NCBI GenBank assembly: GCA_026225015.1
Contig: JAMFRY010000108.1
Coordinates: 1 to 11,786, forward strand
Source: Alphaproteobacteria bacterium
Lineage (GTDB): Bacteria; Pseudomonadota; Alphaproteobacteria; Acetobacterales; Acetobacteraceae
Reading direction: 5' to 3'
DNA length: 11,786 nucleotides
Part shown: one piece after another, positions 1 through 6,536 of the stretch
Position numbering within the stretch: the stretch's first letter is position 1
Layout of the letters: every line of letters begins with the position of its first letter
Notes under the pieces: generated by a model
Databases searched by the model: none
The model's input: the letters and a program-made list of their open reading frames with translations, nothing else
Told to the model about the DNA's origin: nothing
Position numbers and translations under genes: made by a program

Positions 1-1
1 A

Positions 2-67
2 CCAAAGCCTGAAGCCAAATCGGGGACGGTGAAGATCAAAATTTTAGGTTTTTCAGCAGACTGCTAG
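2..67 (+). CDS. C-terminal end of an unidentified ORF, cut by the window edge
   Basis: An open frame enters from the left edge and runs 21 codons to a TAG at 65-67; the peptide ends in ILGFSADC. The fragment is too short to assign to a family. The stop codon lies inside the left arm of the inverted repeat at 64-102, an arrangement seen at ends of mobile elements and at terminators, so a transposase C-terminus is possible but not shown. It could also be chance, since no start or ribosome binding site is visible. Confidence 0.25.
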   Translation, partial: PKPEAKSGTVKIKILGFSADC

Positions 68-102
68 TGGGACACGGAATTTTCAATGACGTGTCCCACT
101 AG
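64..102. repeat. Perfect 12-bp inverted repeat with 15-nt loop
   Basis: Arms at 64-75 (ctagtgggacac) and 91-102 (gtgtcccactag) are perfectly complementary around a 15-nt AT-rich loop. Neither side carries a run of T, so it is not a standard rho-independent terminator. It may be a transposon end, an operator for a dimeric regulator, or a hairpin protecting the mRNA end of the ORF that stops at 67. Which of these applies cannot be told from this window. Confidence 0.7.
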
Positions 103-139
103 GTAGATTCTGAGGTTGGAGAAGTCGCTCCCTTACACC

Positions 140-199
140 CAACTGCATATTGCTCGACTACATATTGCCCAACTGCATATTGGCCAACTACATATTGAT
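140..199. repeat. Four tandem 15-bp repeats
   Basis: Four consecutive 15-bp units (140-154, 155-169, 170-184, 185-199) share the pattern CRACTRCATATTGNN and alternate between CTGCATATTG and CTACATATTG. The period is a multiple of three, so one minus-strand frame reads as QYVVG/QYAVG-type pentapeptides, but there is no independent evidence that this frame is translated. The units are more AT-rich than their surroundings. Confidence 0.85.
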
Positions 200-312
200 C
201 GAAAAATTTGACCAAAGCGTTTCCGTGTGATCGGAGTACACCCCAATGGCTGGGGTGCTTGGCAAAATCATCGTTGATGCCTCGCTGCAACACCCATTTC
301 GGAGGCAATCCC

Positions 313-432
313 ATGAGAACCATTCTCATCATCGTTGTGCTCTTCTTACTTTTAGGCGTCGGCGGATATTGGGGCTTTCGTGGTCGAAGATTGTTGCTTT
401 TGGCAGAGGCCGTGTCAACAGCGATTTGCTAA
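313..432 (+). CDS. Small hydrophobic single-pass membrane peptide (39 aa)
   Basis: The ATG at 313 follows a strong Shine-Dalgarno GGAGG (301-305) with a 7-nt spacer, the best reason to think it is translated. Residues 3-19 form one hydrophobic segment (TILIIVVLFLLLGVGGY), followed by the basic FRGRR. The N-terminus resembles the short DUF3309-type hydrophobic proteins common in proteobacteria, which usually continue with a Gly/Trp-rich linker and a second hydrophobic segment. Here the second half (LAEAVSTAIC) does not fit that pattern, so the gene may be a truncated or degenerate copy. The family link is from memory of the pattern, not a search. It lies alone, convergent with the interrupted lactate permease gene. 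Confidence 0.45.
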   Translation: MRTILIIVVLFLLLGVGGYWGFRGRRLLLLAEAVSTAIC

Positions 433-519
433 ACTTCGGCACTGATCCTAATTACCAGGCAAAGCAAAAGTTATACCCAGGCCTGGGAAAAGGGACAGAT
501 AGCCGAGTCCTTGGGATGC

Positions 520-2124
520 CTAACCTGGAATAATCCACGGTATCAGGTATTGTTGGACGATGACCAATATCCCTAGCAATAATGTCAGCACGACGCTGTG
601 AACGAAGGTCCTGGCAAAGACTTTTCCTTCCTGACCGGTCATACCCACGGTTGAAACGCCGGTGACAATATTTTGCGGGGAGATCATTTTACCCATGACT
701 CCGCCGGAGGAGTTGGTGGCGGCGATCAGGACCGGGCTGAGGTTGAGTTGGCGCGCAGCAACCACTTGCAGGTTACCGAACAGGGCGTTCCCGGATGTGT
801 CGCTGCCGGAGAGCATCACGGCGATCCAGCCCAGGAATGGCGAGAGCAGGATGAAGAAATGCCCGGTCGATGCGACGCCTTCGCCTAAAGTATAGGCCAT
901 GCCCCAAAAGTTCATCAAATAGGCAAGGCTGATGATGAGCATTACCGTCACCACGGCCACCCATATTTGCGAAATGGTTGTGCCGACGCAGCGGAAAAAT
1001 TGGCCGTGGGAAATGCGCACCAGGAAGGCTGTAATGATTGCCGTCACCAAAATGGCCGTGCCGGTTGCCAGCGGCTGAAATGCCCATACCGCGGCTTAGG
1101 GTTTGTCATGGTAGAACGTAATGGAAATCGCCTTGTCCAGACCGGGCCAGGGAATCGCTTTCTGGCCGATCAGCGCCACTTTGAAACTGGTCCAGGCGAC
1201 GACGACGATCGAAACGATCGCCCAAGGCAGCCAGCCCTGCCACGGCGAAACACCCGACACGCGCTCGATTTTCAGCACTGTGGCGTCGATGGAAAACTGT
1301 TCATCCGGAGCAGGACGCCAGATCTGCAGGAATCCCAGCGTGATGATCAGCGAGCCGAGCGAGGCCAGCACATCGGTGAGTGCGTAGTCGATATAGTTGG
1401 AGGTAAGAAACTGCGTGATGGCAAAACTGCCGCCGGCTACCAGCAATATCGGCCAGATCGCCCTAACCGAACGCCAGCCGCCAAACAGCGCCATCACATA
1501 AAACGGCAGGATAAATGCCATCACGGGCAATTGCCGCCCGATCATTTGCCCCAACGTTCCTGCCGGCAGGCCCGTGACTGCGCCAAGCACGGTCACCGGC
1601 ACTCCAAGGGCGCCGAAGGCGACGGGCGCGGTGTCGAATATCAGTGTGAACACCAAGGCTTCCAACGGCGCAAACCCAACCGTGATCAACAACGAGCTGA
1701 CAATGGCGACGGGCGTGCCGAAACCCGCGATGCCTTCCAGCAAAGCGCCGAAGCAAAAGCCCAGGACGACCAGAACCACCCGCCGGTCATTCGGGAGATA
1801 GGCCAGCACCCAGGCCCGGAACGCATCGAACCGGCCAGATACGACGGCAATGTTGTACAGCAGCAGGGCGCTGATCACGATCCACATAATCGGCCAGAGC
1901 GCGAACACCGCGCCATTGGCGGCAGAGTCAAACGCGAGGCCGACCGGCATTTGCCAAACCGCGATGGCAATCACCACTACCACCACCAGGCCGGCAAGGG
2001 CGGCTTGCCACGCCGCCCGCCGCATAATTCCCAACAGCACGAGCACCACAAGGATCGGCAGCGCTGCCACCAAAAACGATAACCCGAGGCTACCCTCAAC
2101 TGGCATGATAAGTTGCTTGAACAT
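520..2124 (-). pseudogene. lldP: L-lactate permease (LctP/LldP family) interrupted by an in-frame TAA
   Basis: This would encode a polytopic inner-membrane transporter importing L-lactate (and usually glycolate) with protons. The frame runs 342 codons from ATG 2124, preceded by GGAGGG, to TAA at 1096-1098, then stays open in the same frame to TAG at 520-522: 534 codons without the stop, close to the usual 530-560. Family signatures lie on both sides: FCFGALLEGIAGFGTPVAI and TAPVAFGALGVPV in the first part, SPFLGWIAVMLSGSDTSGNALF and TNSSGGVMGKMISPQNI in the second. Residues around the stop read ITFYHDKP*AAVWAFQ, where homologues have Tyr before AAV, so a single Tyr-to-TAA change explains it. 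There is no frameshift. The product should be a truncated, probably inactive protein, unless this is a sequencing error. No lactate dehydrogenase gene is adjacent. Confidence 0.88.
1096..1098 (-). other. Premature in-frame TAA stop within lldP
   Basis: Reading the minus strand, CAC-type codons for HDKP are followed by TAA and then GCC GCG GTA TGG (AAVW) in the same frame. The conserved residue here in LctP/LldP proteins is Tyr (TAT/TAC), one base from TAA. The downstream part has no convincing ribosome binding site or ATG near its beginning, so internal restart is unlikely. Confidence 0.85.
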
Positions 2125-2287
2125 GCACCCTCCGCTATTTTGTTTTTTTGAGGTTATGTCCCACGTACCGGCGGACCCTCCTTAGGGTATCATCCCAGGG
2201 CACTTCGTCGAATTTCCGTTTTTGGCCGCAGCACGCGGCGAACTCGGGGCGACGCGTCTTTTCAAAAACGCAAAAATGGTTTTTTCG
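2125..2287. other. Intergenic region upstream of lldP
   Basis: This 163-bp gap separates the isomerase-like gene from lldP, both on the minus strand. It has T/A runs at 2143-2150 and 2264-2286 but no clear hairpin-plus-U terminator. On the minus strand, GGAGGG sits directly before the lldP ATG, and a second AAGGAGGG lies further upstream at about 2174-2182. No confident -35/-10 pair can be named. Confidence 0.4.
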
Positions 2288-2941
2288 TCAGACCGCTTTT
2301 TTGGATTCCAACCGGTGAATACCCTCGGGAAGCGTTTTAAGCCTCAGCATTTCCGGTGACGCAAAGAGATCAGGATCGTCGATGTAGTCGATCACCATTT
2401 CGGTCATGTCCTCGCCCCAGAACAGTTCTGCTCCGGCTTTGATCGTAGGTACGCCGAACACGCCGGTGGCAATTGCGGCATCGGTGTTTTCCCTCAAACG
2501 TTGCTTCACCTCCGGCCGGTTGATTGCCGTGGCGATGTCATCAACGCCAAGCGCGGCGCCGAGGGCGGAGAGGATCGCGGGGTCCGACACGTCCTGGCCT
2601 TTGCCGAATGTCGAGTCAAACACAGCGTCCACAACTTCATCCCGCGCATCGAGCGCCACAATCAACCGCAGCGCGGCGATCGGGTTGAACGGATGCGCCG
2701 GCGGGAAATGAAATTCCAGCCCAAGCTTCGCGGCGCGCCATTGGCAATAGCGATAGGTATGCCAGCGTTTGGGCGGAATCTCGGCCGGCCCTCTCTGTTG
2801 ATAATGCGCAAGCAGCGCGCCGAGCACGACCGGCACCGGCCGAAGCCGGATGCGGCCGGCAAAGCGTTCGCGGGTTTTCCATTGCAGGTAGGAAAACGGC
2901 GAGATCACGTCGAAATACCAGTCGCACGTTTCAATGGTCAT
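2288..2941 (-). CDS. 2-hydroxychromene-2-carboxylate isomerase-like protein (DsbA/GST-kappa thioredoxin fold)
   Basis: The 217-aa protein has the layout of the HCCA isomerase/GST-kappa branch of the DsbA family: an N-terminal beta strand with the DVISPFSYL motif (residues 11-19), a helical insert, and the thioredoxin-fold cis-proline motif GVFGVPTI (160-167). Known members are glutathione-dependent and use the Ser of the SPFSYL motif (Ser14 here) rather than a CXXC pair; no CXXC is present. Members isomerise 2-hydroxychromene-2-carboxylate in naphthalene breakdown, but the family is broad and no aromatic-degradation genes are nearby, so the substrate is unknown. ATG 2941 was chosen because homologous sequence begins there and it overlaps the stop of the nuclease gene (ATGA, 2938-2941), indicating translational coupling; AAGGA lies about 12 nt upstream. 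Co-transcription implies shared SOS control. Confidence 0.85.
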   Translation of the reverse strand: MTIETCDWYFDVISPFSYLQWKTRERFAGRIRLRPVPVVLGALLAHYQQRGPAEIPPKRWHTYRYCQWRAAKLGLEFHFPPAHPFNPIAALRLIVALDARDEVVDAVFDSTFGKGQDVSDPAILSALGAALGVDDIATAINRPEVKQRLRENTDAAIATGVFGVPTIKAGAELFWGEDMTEMVIDYIDDPDLFASPEMLRLKTLPEGIHRLESKKAV

Positions 2942-4713
2942 GGGCTCTTGGCTTCCTTCACTTGCGGGCTGGCGATCTGCCTTGGCCGTTGCACTTTTTC
3001 CAGTGACACCTTTATGCCCGCTTCGGCGAAAAAGCGTAGCCACTCGAATTGATGCGCCGCCAGATGATCGTTCTCGCTCTTGATTTCGATGAAGCGGTAA
3101 TCATTCTCATTCCAGATGAACAAATCCAGAAAGCCATGCGAGAGGTGCCGGTAATTGCGCGCCATCTGCCGAAGCACGCAAGCATGGCCATCCGGCGGCA
3201 CGCGTTCGAGCATCACGGCGAGAATATCCGGCAGGGCTTCATGCCAGGCGACAAACGGGTTCGCCAGGCCCTGCTTTGCGCGGATATGCCGGGAAATAAT
3301 CTGATAGGCCTGCGGCGGCTGGTGCAGGCATTGCAGCCGCGCTTCGATGGCTTGGCTGCGGCGGCTGTAAAATTCCGGCCCGTGCAAATCCGATGGCGCG
3401 AATTGCAGCGGCGAATGAAAGCCCCCGAGCGCGGGATCATAGATGATATCCCAGAGCAGCAGACCAAAGCTGGCATTCCATAGCCAGTTTTCCGCATGGA
3501 CCCCATTCCAGCCTTGCGCGCGGTAATGGGCCAGCACGGCCGCTTCAACAGTCATGGACCCGCCACCGAACCCATAGCGGGGTTCGTAATTCAAGGTGAT
3601 GGTGCGGCCGGCAAGCTGAACCTGCCGTGCCTCGCTTCGCCGGGGTTTTTTCTCCAATCGGGCAAGAAGCTGCCGGGCCGCATATTCTTCCTGCGGATGG
3701 CAGGGTGCTGCTTGCATGCGCCGCAGCTGCGCTGCGGCTTCGGCTGGCTGGCCGGTTTTGATCAGCAATCTCGCCTGCCGCTCGCGCGCCGGGGCAATGG
3801 GGGATGTGGCGTACAACGCCATGGCGGCATCGATGGCGTTTTCGCGCTCCAACCGGCGCCCCAGGCGATCAACCAGGCGGTCGAACCAGGATTGGCCATC
3901 CGCCAGCGCATCCCGTTCGATGCCATGGCCCCGCCACCATTCCAGAAGTTCAAGGGCGGAACGCGTATCCCTGATTTCGGCAAATCTCTGATAGAGGCAG
4001 GCCATGCGATAAGCGTCATCAGCCTGGGCGCGGCTTGTAAAACAGGGCCGCAGATTCTCCGGAGCAAAACTTTCGGTGACGATATGGCCCAGCGCGCGCG
4101 TGACGAAATCGGAAAGGTTTTTGCGCAGTTCATCGAAAAACAGAAAGCGCAAGAACGGCCAAGGGTCGGATTCCGGCAGTTCGACGAGCTGATATCCTGT
4201 GAGAAGATTTGATCCCCAGGCTGCAAACCCTTCCCATGCTTTGAGCCAGTCCAGCAAAACCGCCCGACAGGCGCGTTTCGGCGCCGGGTGATCTTTCAAG
4301 GCGGCAACAAGTTCAGGTACCGTAAAGCAGGCAAGCAGCCGCGCCTGACGCGGCGCCGGCGGCAAGGTGACGCAACGCTCCAGCAGGCGATGCGCGATAA
4401 GTTCGGCGATCGGCTGGTCTAACCCGCCGATCTCCGGATAGGCCAGGCGCGCCACGCGGAAATACGGCCCCTTGCGGTTGACGAGACGGGCATGGAGATG
4501 CTGCGCCGGCAGCGAGAGCGCCTTGAGTTTGCGGATATAAGCCTCTTCATCCGCATTGAGTAGCGAACCATGAAGCTGCTCGACGCCTTGGAGCACGCTG
4601 TGAAAATCGTTCAGATAATAGGCGGGCGTGGGGACCGCCTTGCGCGCCAACGGGTCCGCTGCTTCGTGGTTTTCTAATTCCGCTTGGTGAGCATCAGCAG
4701 TTGAAACATCCAT
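2938..4713 (-). CDS. FAN1-like structure-specific nuclease with VRR-NUC domain
   Basis: The 591-aa protein matches the architecture of bacterial FAN1 homologues: an N-terminal DNA-binding part (YYLNDFHSVL at 32-41, RLVNRKGPYFR at 76-86, YPEIG at 92-96), a middle helical TPR-like region (about 230-355) and a C-terminal VRR-NUC nuclease domain (about 385-575). Candidate metal ligands are Glu408 (HAEN), Asp530 (GFLDLFIW) and the EIK pair Glu543/Lys545, as in PD-(D/E)XK enzymes. The usual Pro before the Asp is Leu here. FAN1 enzymes cut 5' flaps and unhook DNA interstrand crosslinks. The neighbouring LexA-type box (4769-4783) agrees with a DNA repair role. The start at 4713 lacks a strong Shine-Dalgarno. 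Its TGA overlaps the ATG of the isomerase-like gene. Family assignment is firm; biochemical role is inferred. Confidence 0.88.
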   Translation of the reverse strand: MDVSTADAHQAELENHEAADPLARKAVPTPAYYLNDFHSVLQGVEQLHGSLLNADEEAYIRKLKALSLPAQHLHARLVNRKGPYFRVARLAYPEIGGLDQPIAELIAHRLLERCVTLPPAPRQARLLACFTVPELVAALKDHPAPKRACRAVLLDWLKAWEGFAAWGSNLLTGYQLVELPESDPWPFLRFLFFDELRKNLSDFVTRALGHIVTESFAPENLRPCFTSRAQADDAYRMACLYQRFAEIRDTRSALELLEWWRGHGIERDALADGQSWFDRLVDRLGRRLERENAIDAAMALYATSPIAPARERQARLLIKTGQPAEAAAQLRRMQAAPCHPQEEYAARQLLARLEKKPRRSEARQVQLAGRTITLNYEPRYGFGGGSMTVEAAVLAHYRAQGWNGVHAENWLWNASFGLLLWDIIYDPALGGFHSPLQFAPSDLHGPEFYSRRSQAIEARLQCLHQPPQAYQIISRHIRAKQGLANPFVAWHEALPDILAVMLERVPPDGHACVLRQMARNYRHLSHGFLDLFIWNENDYRFIEIKSENDHLAAHQFEWLRFFAEAGIKVSLEKVQRPRQIASPQVKEAKSP

Positions 4714-4760
4714 GGCAAAAAAATCGGCGTCCGCTCGGTTCCGTTCAGTCCGGGACCTGA

Positions 4761-4789
4761 AACTTACAGAACAAATTGTGAACGCTCAA
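4761..4789 (-). promoter_or_regulatory. Predicted promoter of the FAN1-like operon
   Basis: On the minus strand TTGAGC (4789-4784) and TAAGTT (4766-4761) are separated by 17 bp, the optimal spacing for a housekeeping sigma factor. Both keep the most important consensus positions, and the -10 element ends about 47 nt before the ATG at 4713. The LexA-type box fills the spacer, the classic position for repression. The promoter is a prediction from sequence only. Confidence 0.5.
4769..4783 (-). promoter_or_regulatory. LexA (SOS) box, GTTC-N7-GTTC
   Basis: The minus strand reads GTTCACAATTTGTTC, an exact match to the alphaproteobacterial LexA operator GTTC-N7-GTTC. It sits 55 nt upstream of the ATG of the FAN1-like nuclease, between its predicted -35 and -10 elements, and 82 nt beyond the end of the manganese catalase gene. 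Placement before a DNA repair gene on the correct side makes chance less likely. Confidence 0.75.
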
Positions 4790-4800
4790 GGTGCCGTACC

Positions 4801-4840
4801 ATATAAAAACCGGGCGATGCGGTTGGCGCATCACCCGGTT
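4801..4840 (-). terminator. Rho-independent terminator of the manganese catalase gene
   Basis: Arms 4808-4821 and 4827-4840 form a 14-bp stem with a 5-nt loop. On the minus strand the only irregular pair is a G-U wobble, while on the plus strand it would be a C-A mismatch, so the hairpin is best as minus-strand RNA. It is followed by a U-rich tail (tttttatat) and lies 25 bp past the catalase stop codon. Confidence 0.85.
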
Positions 4841-4865
4841 CTTCTTCCTGATCAACCGGAGAAGG

Positions 4866-5624
4866 CTATTCCGCGGCCGCGGCGACCTTTTTCACGCCCG
4901 TCAGTTTCGCCTTCTCGTCATCCGGGTTTACCGGCGGTGGCGGGAATCCGCCTTGAGGTTGCGGATTCTCGATGTATCTGAACGGTTTCTCATTCCACGG
5001 ACCACGCGAGTCCTCGCCGGCGCTCAGGTTGAACACGATGTCTACCGTATCATCCGGCGGAACATTGCCGAAATATGGATCTTCGAGCTTACCCATCGCA
5101 TCCAGCGCCTTCATGAACATGTTGGCATGGGTGATCTCGCGCGTGAGCAGATGGACGAGCGCGGCTTTGGTGCCCTCATCCTTCGTGCGTTTAATCAGGC
5201 TTTCATAGGTCTGACGCGCACCTGCCTCCGAGGAGATATTGGCGCGCAGGTCGCGGACCACATTGCCGCCTTCCTGGATATAGGTCGCTGTCCAGGCCGA
5301 GCCGCTACTGTCCAGAAAATGCGGGCCGCCGCCTTTGATCTGAAACAGAGGCGCATCGTAGACATCGGTCTGGTCGATTTTCGCAGTGTGCTGGGCGATC
5401 AACTTGCCGACCATCTCAAGATGGTTGAACTCCTCGATCGCGATATCCTGCAGCATATCGCGGATCGCCGCATTCTCTACATGGAAGGACTGCACCCAAT
5501 ATTGCAGCGCGGCGGTGAGCTCGCCGGTGGCGCCGCCAAATTGCTCAAGCAGATACTGGCCAAACTGGGCATCTGGCGTACCCACGCTGACCGGGCGGAA
5601 TAACTCCTTACGATGATAGAACAT
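4866..5624 (-). CDS. Manganese (non-haem) catalase
   Basis: The enzyme dismutates hydrogen peroxide at a dimanganese centre in a ferritin-like four-helix bundle. The 252-aa protein keeps all five expected ligands: Glu35 (GGATGELTAAL), Glu65 and His68 (EEFNHLE), Glu133 (ISSEAGAR) and His166 (REITHANMF), aligning with Glu35, Glu66, His69, Glu148 and His181 of the Lactobacillus plantarum enzyme. The Arg next to the third Glu in that enzyme is Ser132 here. The C-terminus has the usual Pro-rich tail (GGFPPPPVNPDD) ending in Lys/Ala residues. ATG 5624 is preferred because AGAGGAG lies 7 nt upstream and family members start MFYH/MF.H; an in-frame start at 5702 would add 26 unlike residues. It is monocistronic, with its own terminator, and divergent from the TIM-barrel gene. 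It suggests peroxide defence in the cytoplasm. Confidence 0.95.
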   Translation of the reverse strand: MFYHRKELFRPVSVGTPDAQFGQYLLEQFGGATGELTAALQYWVQSFHVENAAIRDMLQDIAIEEFNHLEMVGKLIAQHTAKIDQTDVYDAPLFQIKGGGPHFLDSSGSAWTATYIQEGGNVVRDLRANISSEAGARQTYESLIKRTKDEGTKAALVHLLTREITHANMFMKALDAMGKLEDPYFGNVPPDDTVDIVFNLSAGEDSRGPWNEKPFRYIENPQPQGGFPPPPVNPDDEKAKLTGVKKVAAAAE

Positions 5625-5819
5625 TATCGGTCTCCTCTTTGTGAAGACACCGACTAGGTGAGGCGATGCGGCGTAAGCAATCAGAGTTTTATAATCCGAC
5701 AATCCTTTAACCGGAGCTTTATCGGATCAACGGAAACGGAGCGCGGTTAAGCGCCGCAAAACCCGCCCGAGTAGGCAACTTTATTTCTTCGCGGGATGGG
5801 CACTTGGAGGAGAAACCTA
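5625..5819. promoter_or_regulatory. Divergent promoter region between Mn catalase and the TIM-barrel/SDR operon
   Basis: This 195-bp region must hold promoters for both directions. On the minus strand a TATAAA -10-like element (complement of 5688-5693) lies within GGATTATAAAAC, but no good -35 pairs with it. A 6-bp inverted repeat, atccga (5694-5699) and tcggat (5722-5727), overlaps this zone and could be an operator half-site pair. These sites are tentative. Confidence 0.35.
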
Positions 5820-6536
5820 TTGCCCTTACACTACCCGGATGAAGATCAGGCAGGCTGGAACCGCGTAATGGATTTCATTTTCATGCTGACCCGACAGGAC
5901 CAGACCGTAAGCGACTGCCTGGAGGTCATGGCGGAAATCGAACCCCTTGAGTTGCGGCATATCGGCTTTAAGGATGTCGGCGCCGGGCTTGAAACCTTGG
6001 GCGTACTGAATCGCCTGATCAAGTCGAGGGGCGCGGTAAGCTATATGGAGGTGGTCGCAACCAGCGCGGCGGCGGCGTTGAATTCGGCGCGCATCGCGGT
6101 GGAAATCGGCGTTGACCGGCTGCTTGGCGGCACATTGGTCAAAGAGACCCTGGAAATCCTGAGAGGCAGCGGCATCGCCTACTACCCCTTCCCCGGCCGC
6201 CCTGTTGGCCATCCCACAAAACTGGGCGGCACGGCGGCGGAAGTTGAAGCCGATACGCGGAATTTTCTTGCGATGGGCTGCGCCGGCGTTGACCTGCTGG
6301 CCTATCGCGCCACCGAGGCTGAACCGATCGAATTGGTAAAAGCGGCGCGGCGCGGCATGGGGCAACACGGCGCATTGATCTGCGCGGGCGCGGTGGACAG
6401 CAAGGAACGGATCTCTGCATTGCGCGACGCCGGATGCGATGGGTTCACCGTTGGGTCGGCAGCGTTCGAAGGCGCGTTTTCACCCCGGAACGGCGGTTTG
6501 CGCAGCCAGATCAAGGAGATTCTTGCATGCGTCTGA
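5820..6536 (+). CDS. Putative TIM-barrel protein (HisA/HisF- or ThiG-like fold), function unknown
   Basis: The 238-aa product has alternating hydrophobic strands and a glycine-rich C-terminal phosphate-binding pattern (ALICAGAVDS, GFTVGSAAFEGAF) typical of ribulose-phosphate-binding-type TIM barrels. Other likely conserved stretches are FIFMLTRQDQTV, LRHIGFKDVG, AYYPFPGRPVGHP and GVDLLAYRATEAEP; the acidic and Lys residues there could be catalytic. I recognise the pattern as a conserved uncharacterised family but cannot name a reaction. The chosen start is TTG 5820 because GGAGGAG (5806-5812) precedes it by 7 nt; the in-frame ATG 5796 has no Shine-Dalgarno and ATG 5868 is also possible. The stop overlaps the start of the dehydrogenase gene by 10 nt, so the two are co-translated and probably handle the same, perhaps sugar-derived, substrate. 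Confidence 0.75.
   Translation: MPLHYPDEDQAGWNRVMDFIFMLTRQDQTVSDCLEVMAEIEPLELRHIGFKDVGAGLETLGVLNRLIKSRGAVSYMEVVATSAAAALNSARIAVEIGVDRLLGGTLVKETLEILRGSGIAYYPFPGRPVGHPTKLGGTAAEVEADTRNFLAMGCAGVDLLAYRATEAEPIELVKAARRGMGQHGALICAGAVDSKERISALRDAGCDGFTVGSAAFEGAFSPRNGGLRSQIKEILACV

Noticed and set aside
99..332. 77-codon minus-strand frame with QYVVG pentapeptides
   Set aside because: No ribosome binding site or family resemblance; its regularity comes from the 15-bp DNA repeat. Kept only as a repeat.
476..487. 12-bp palindrome cccaggcctggg downstream of lldP
   Set aside because: No loop and no U-tract, so not a terminator; short enough to be chance.
520..1050. Separate short permease gene starting at 1050
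   Set aside because: The same frame is continuous upstream to a single TAA at 1096-1098, and conserved residues begin right after that stop, so this is the second half of lldP.
773..1096. Frameshift as the cause of the lldP interruption
   Set aside because: Codon phase is identical on both sides (2124 to 1050 is a multiple of 3) and the peptide aligns without a gap.
967..2082. 371-codon plus-strand frame
   Set aside because: It is antisense to lldP, has an unnatural His/Arg/Gln/Asp-rich composition and no family motifs; a shadow of the GC-rich gene.
5694..5727. atccga/tcggat inverted repeat as an OxyR or other named regulator site
   Set aside because: Arms are only 6 bp with a 22-nt gap and do not fit a regulator consensus I can name; mentioned only within the intergenic entry.
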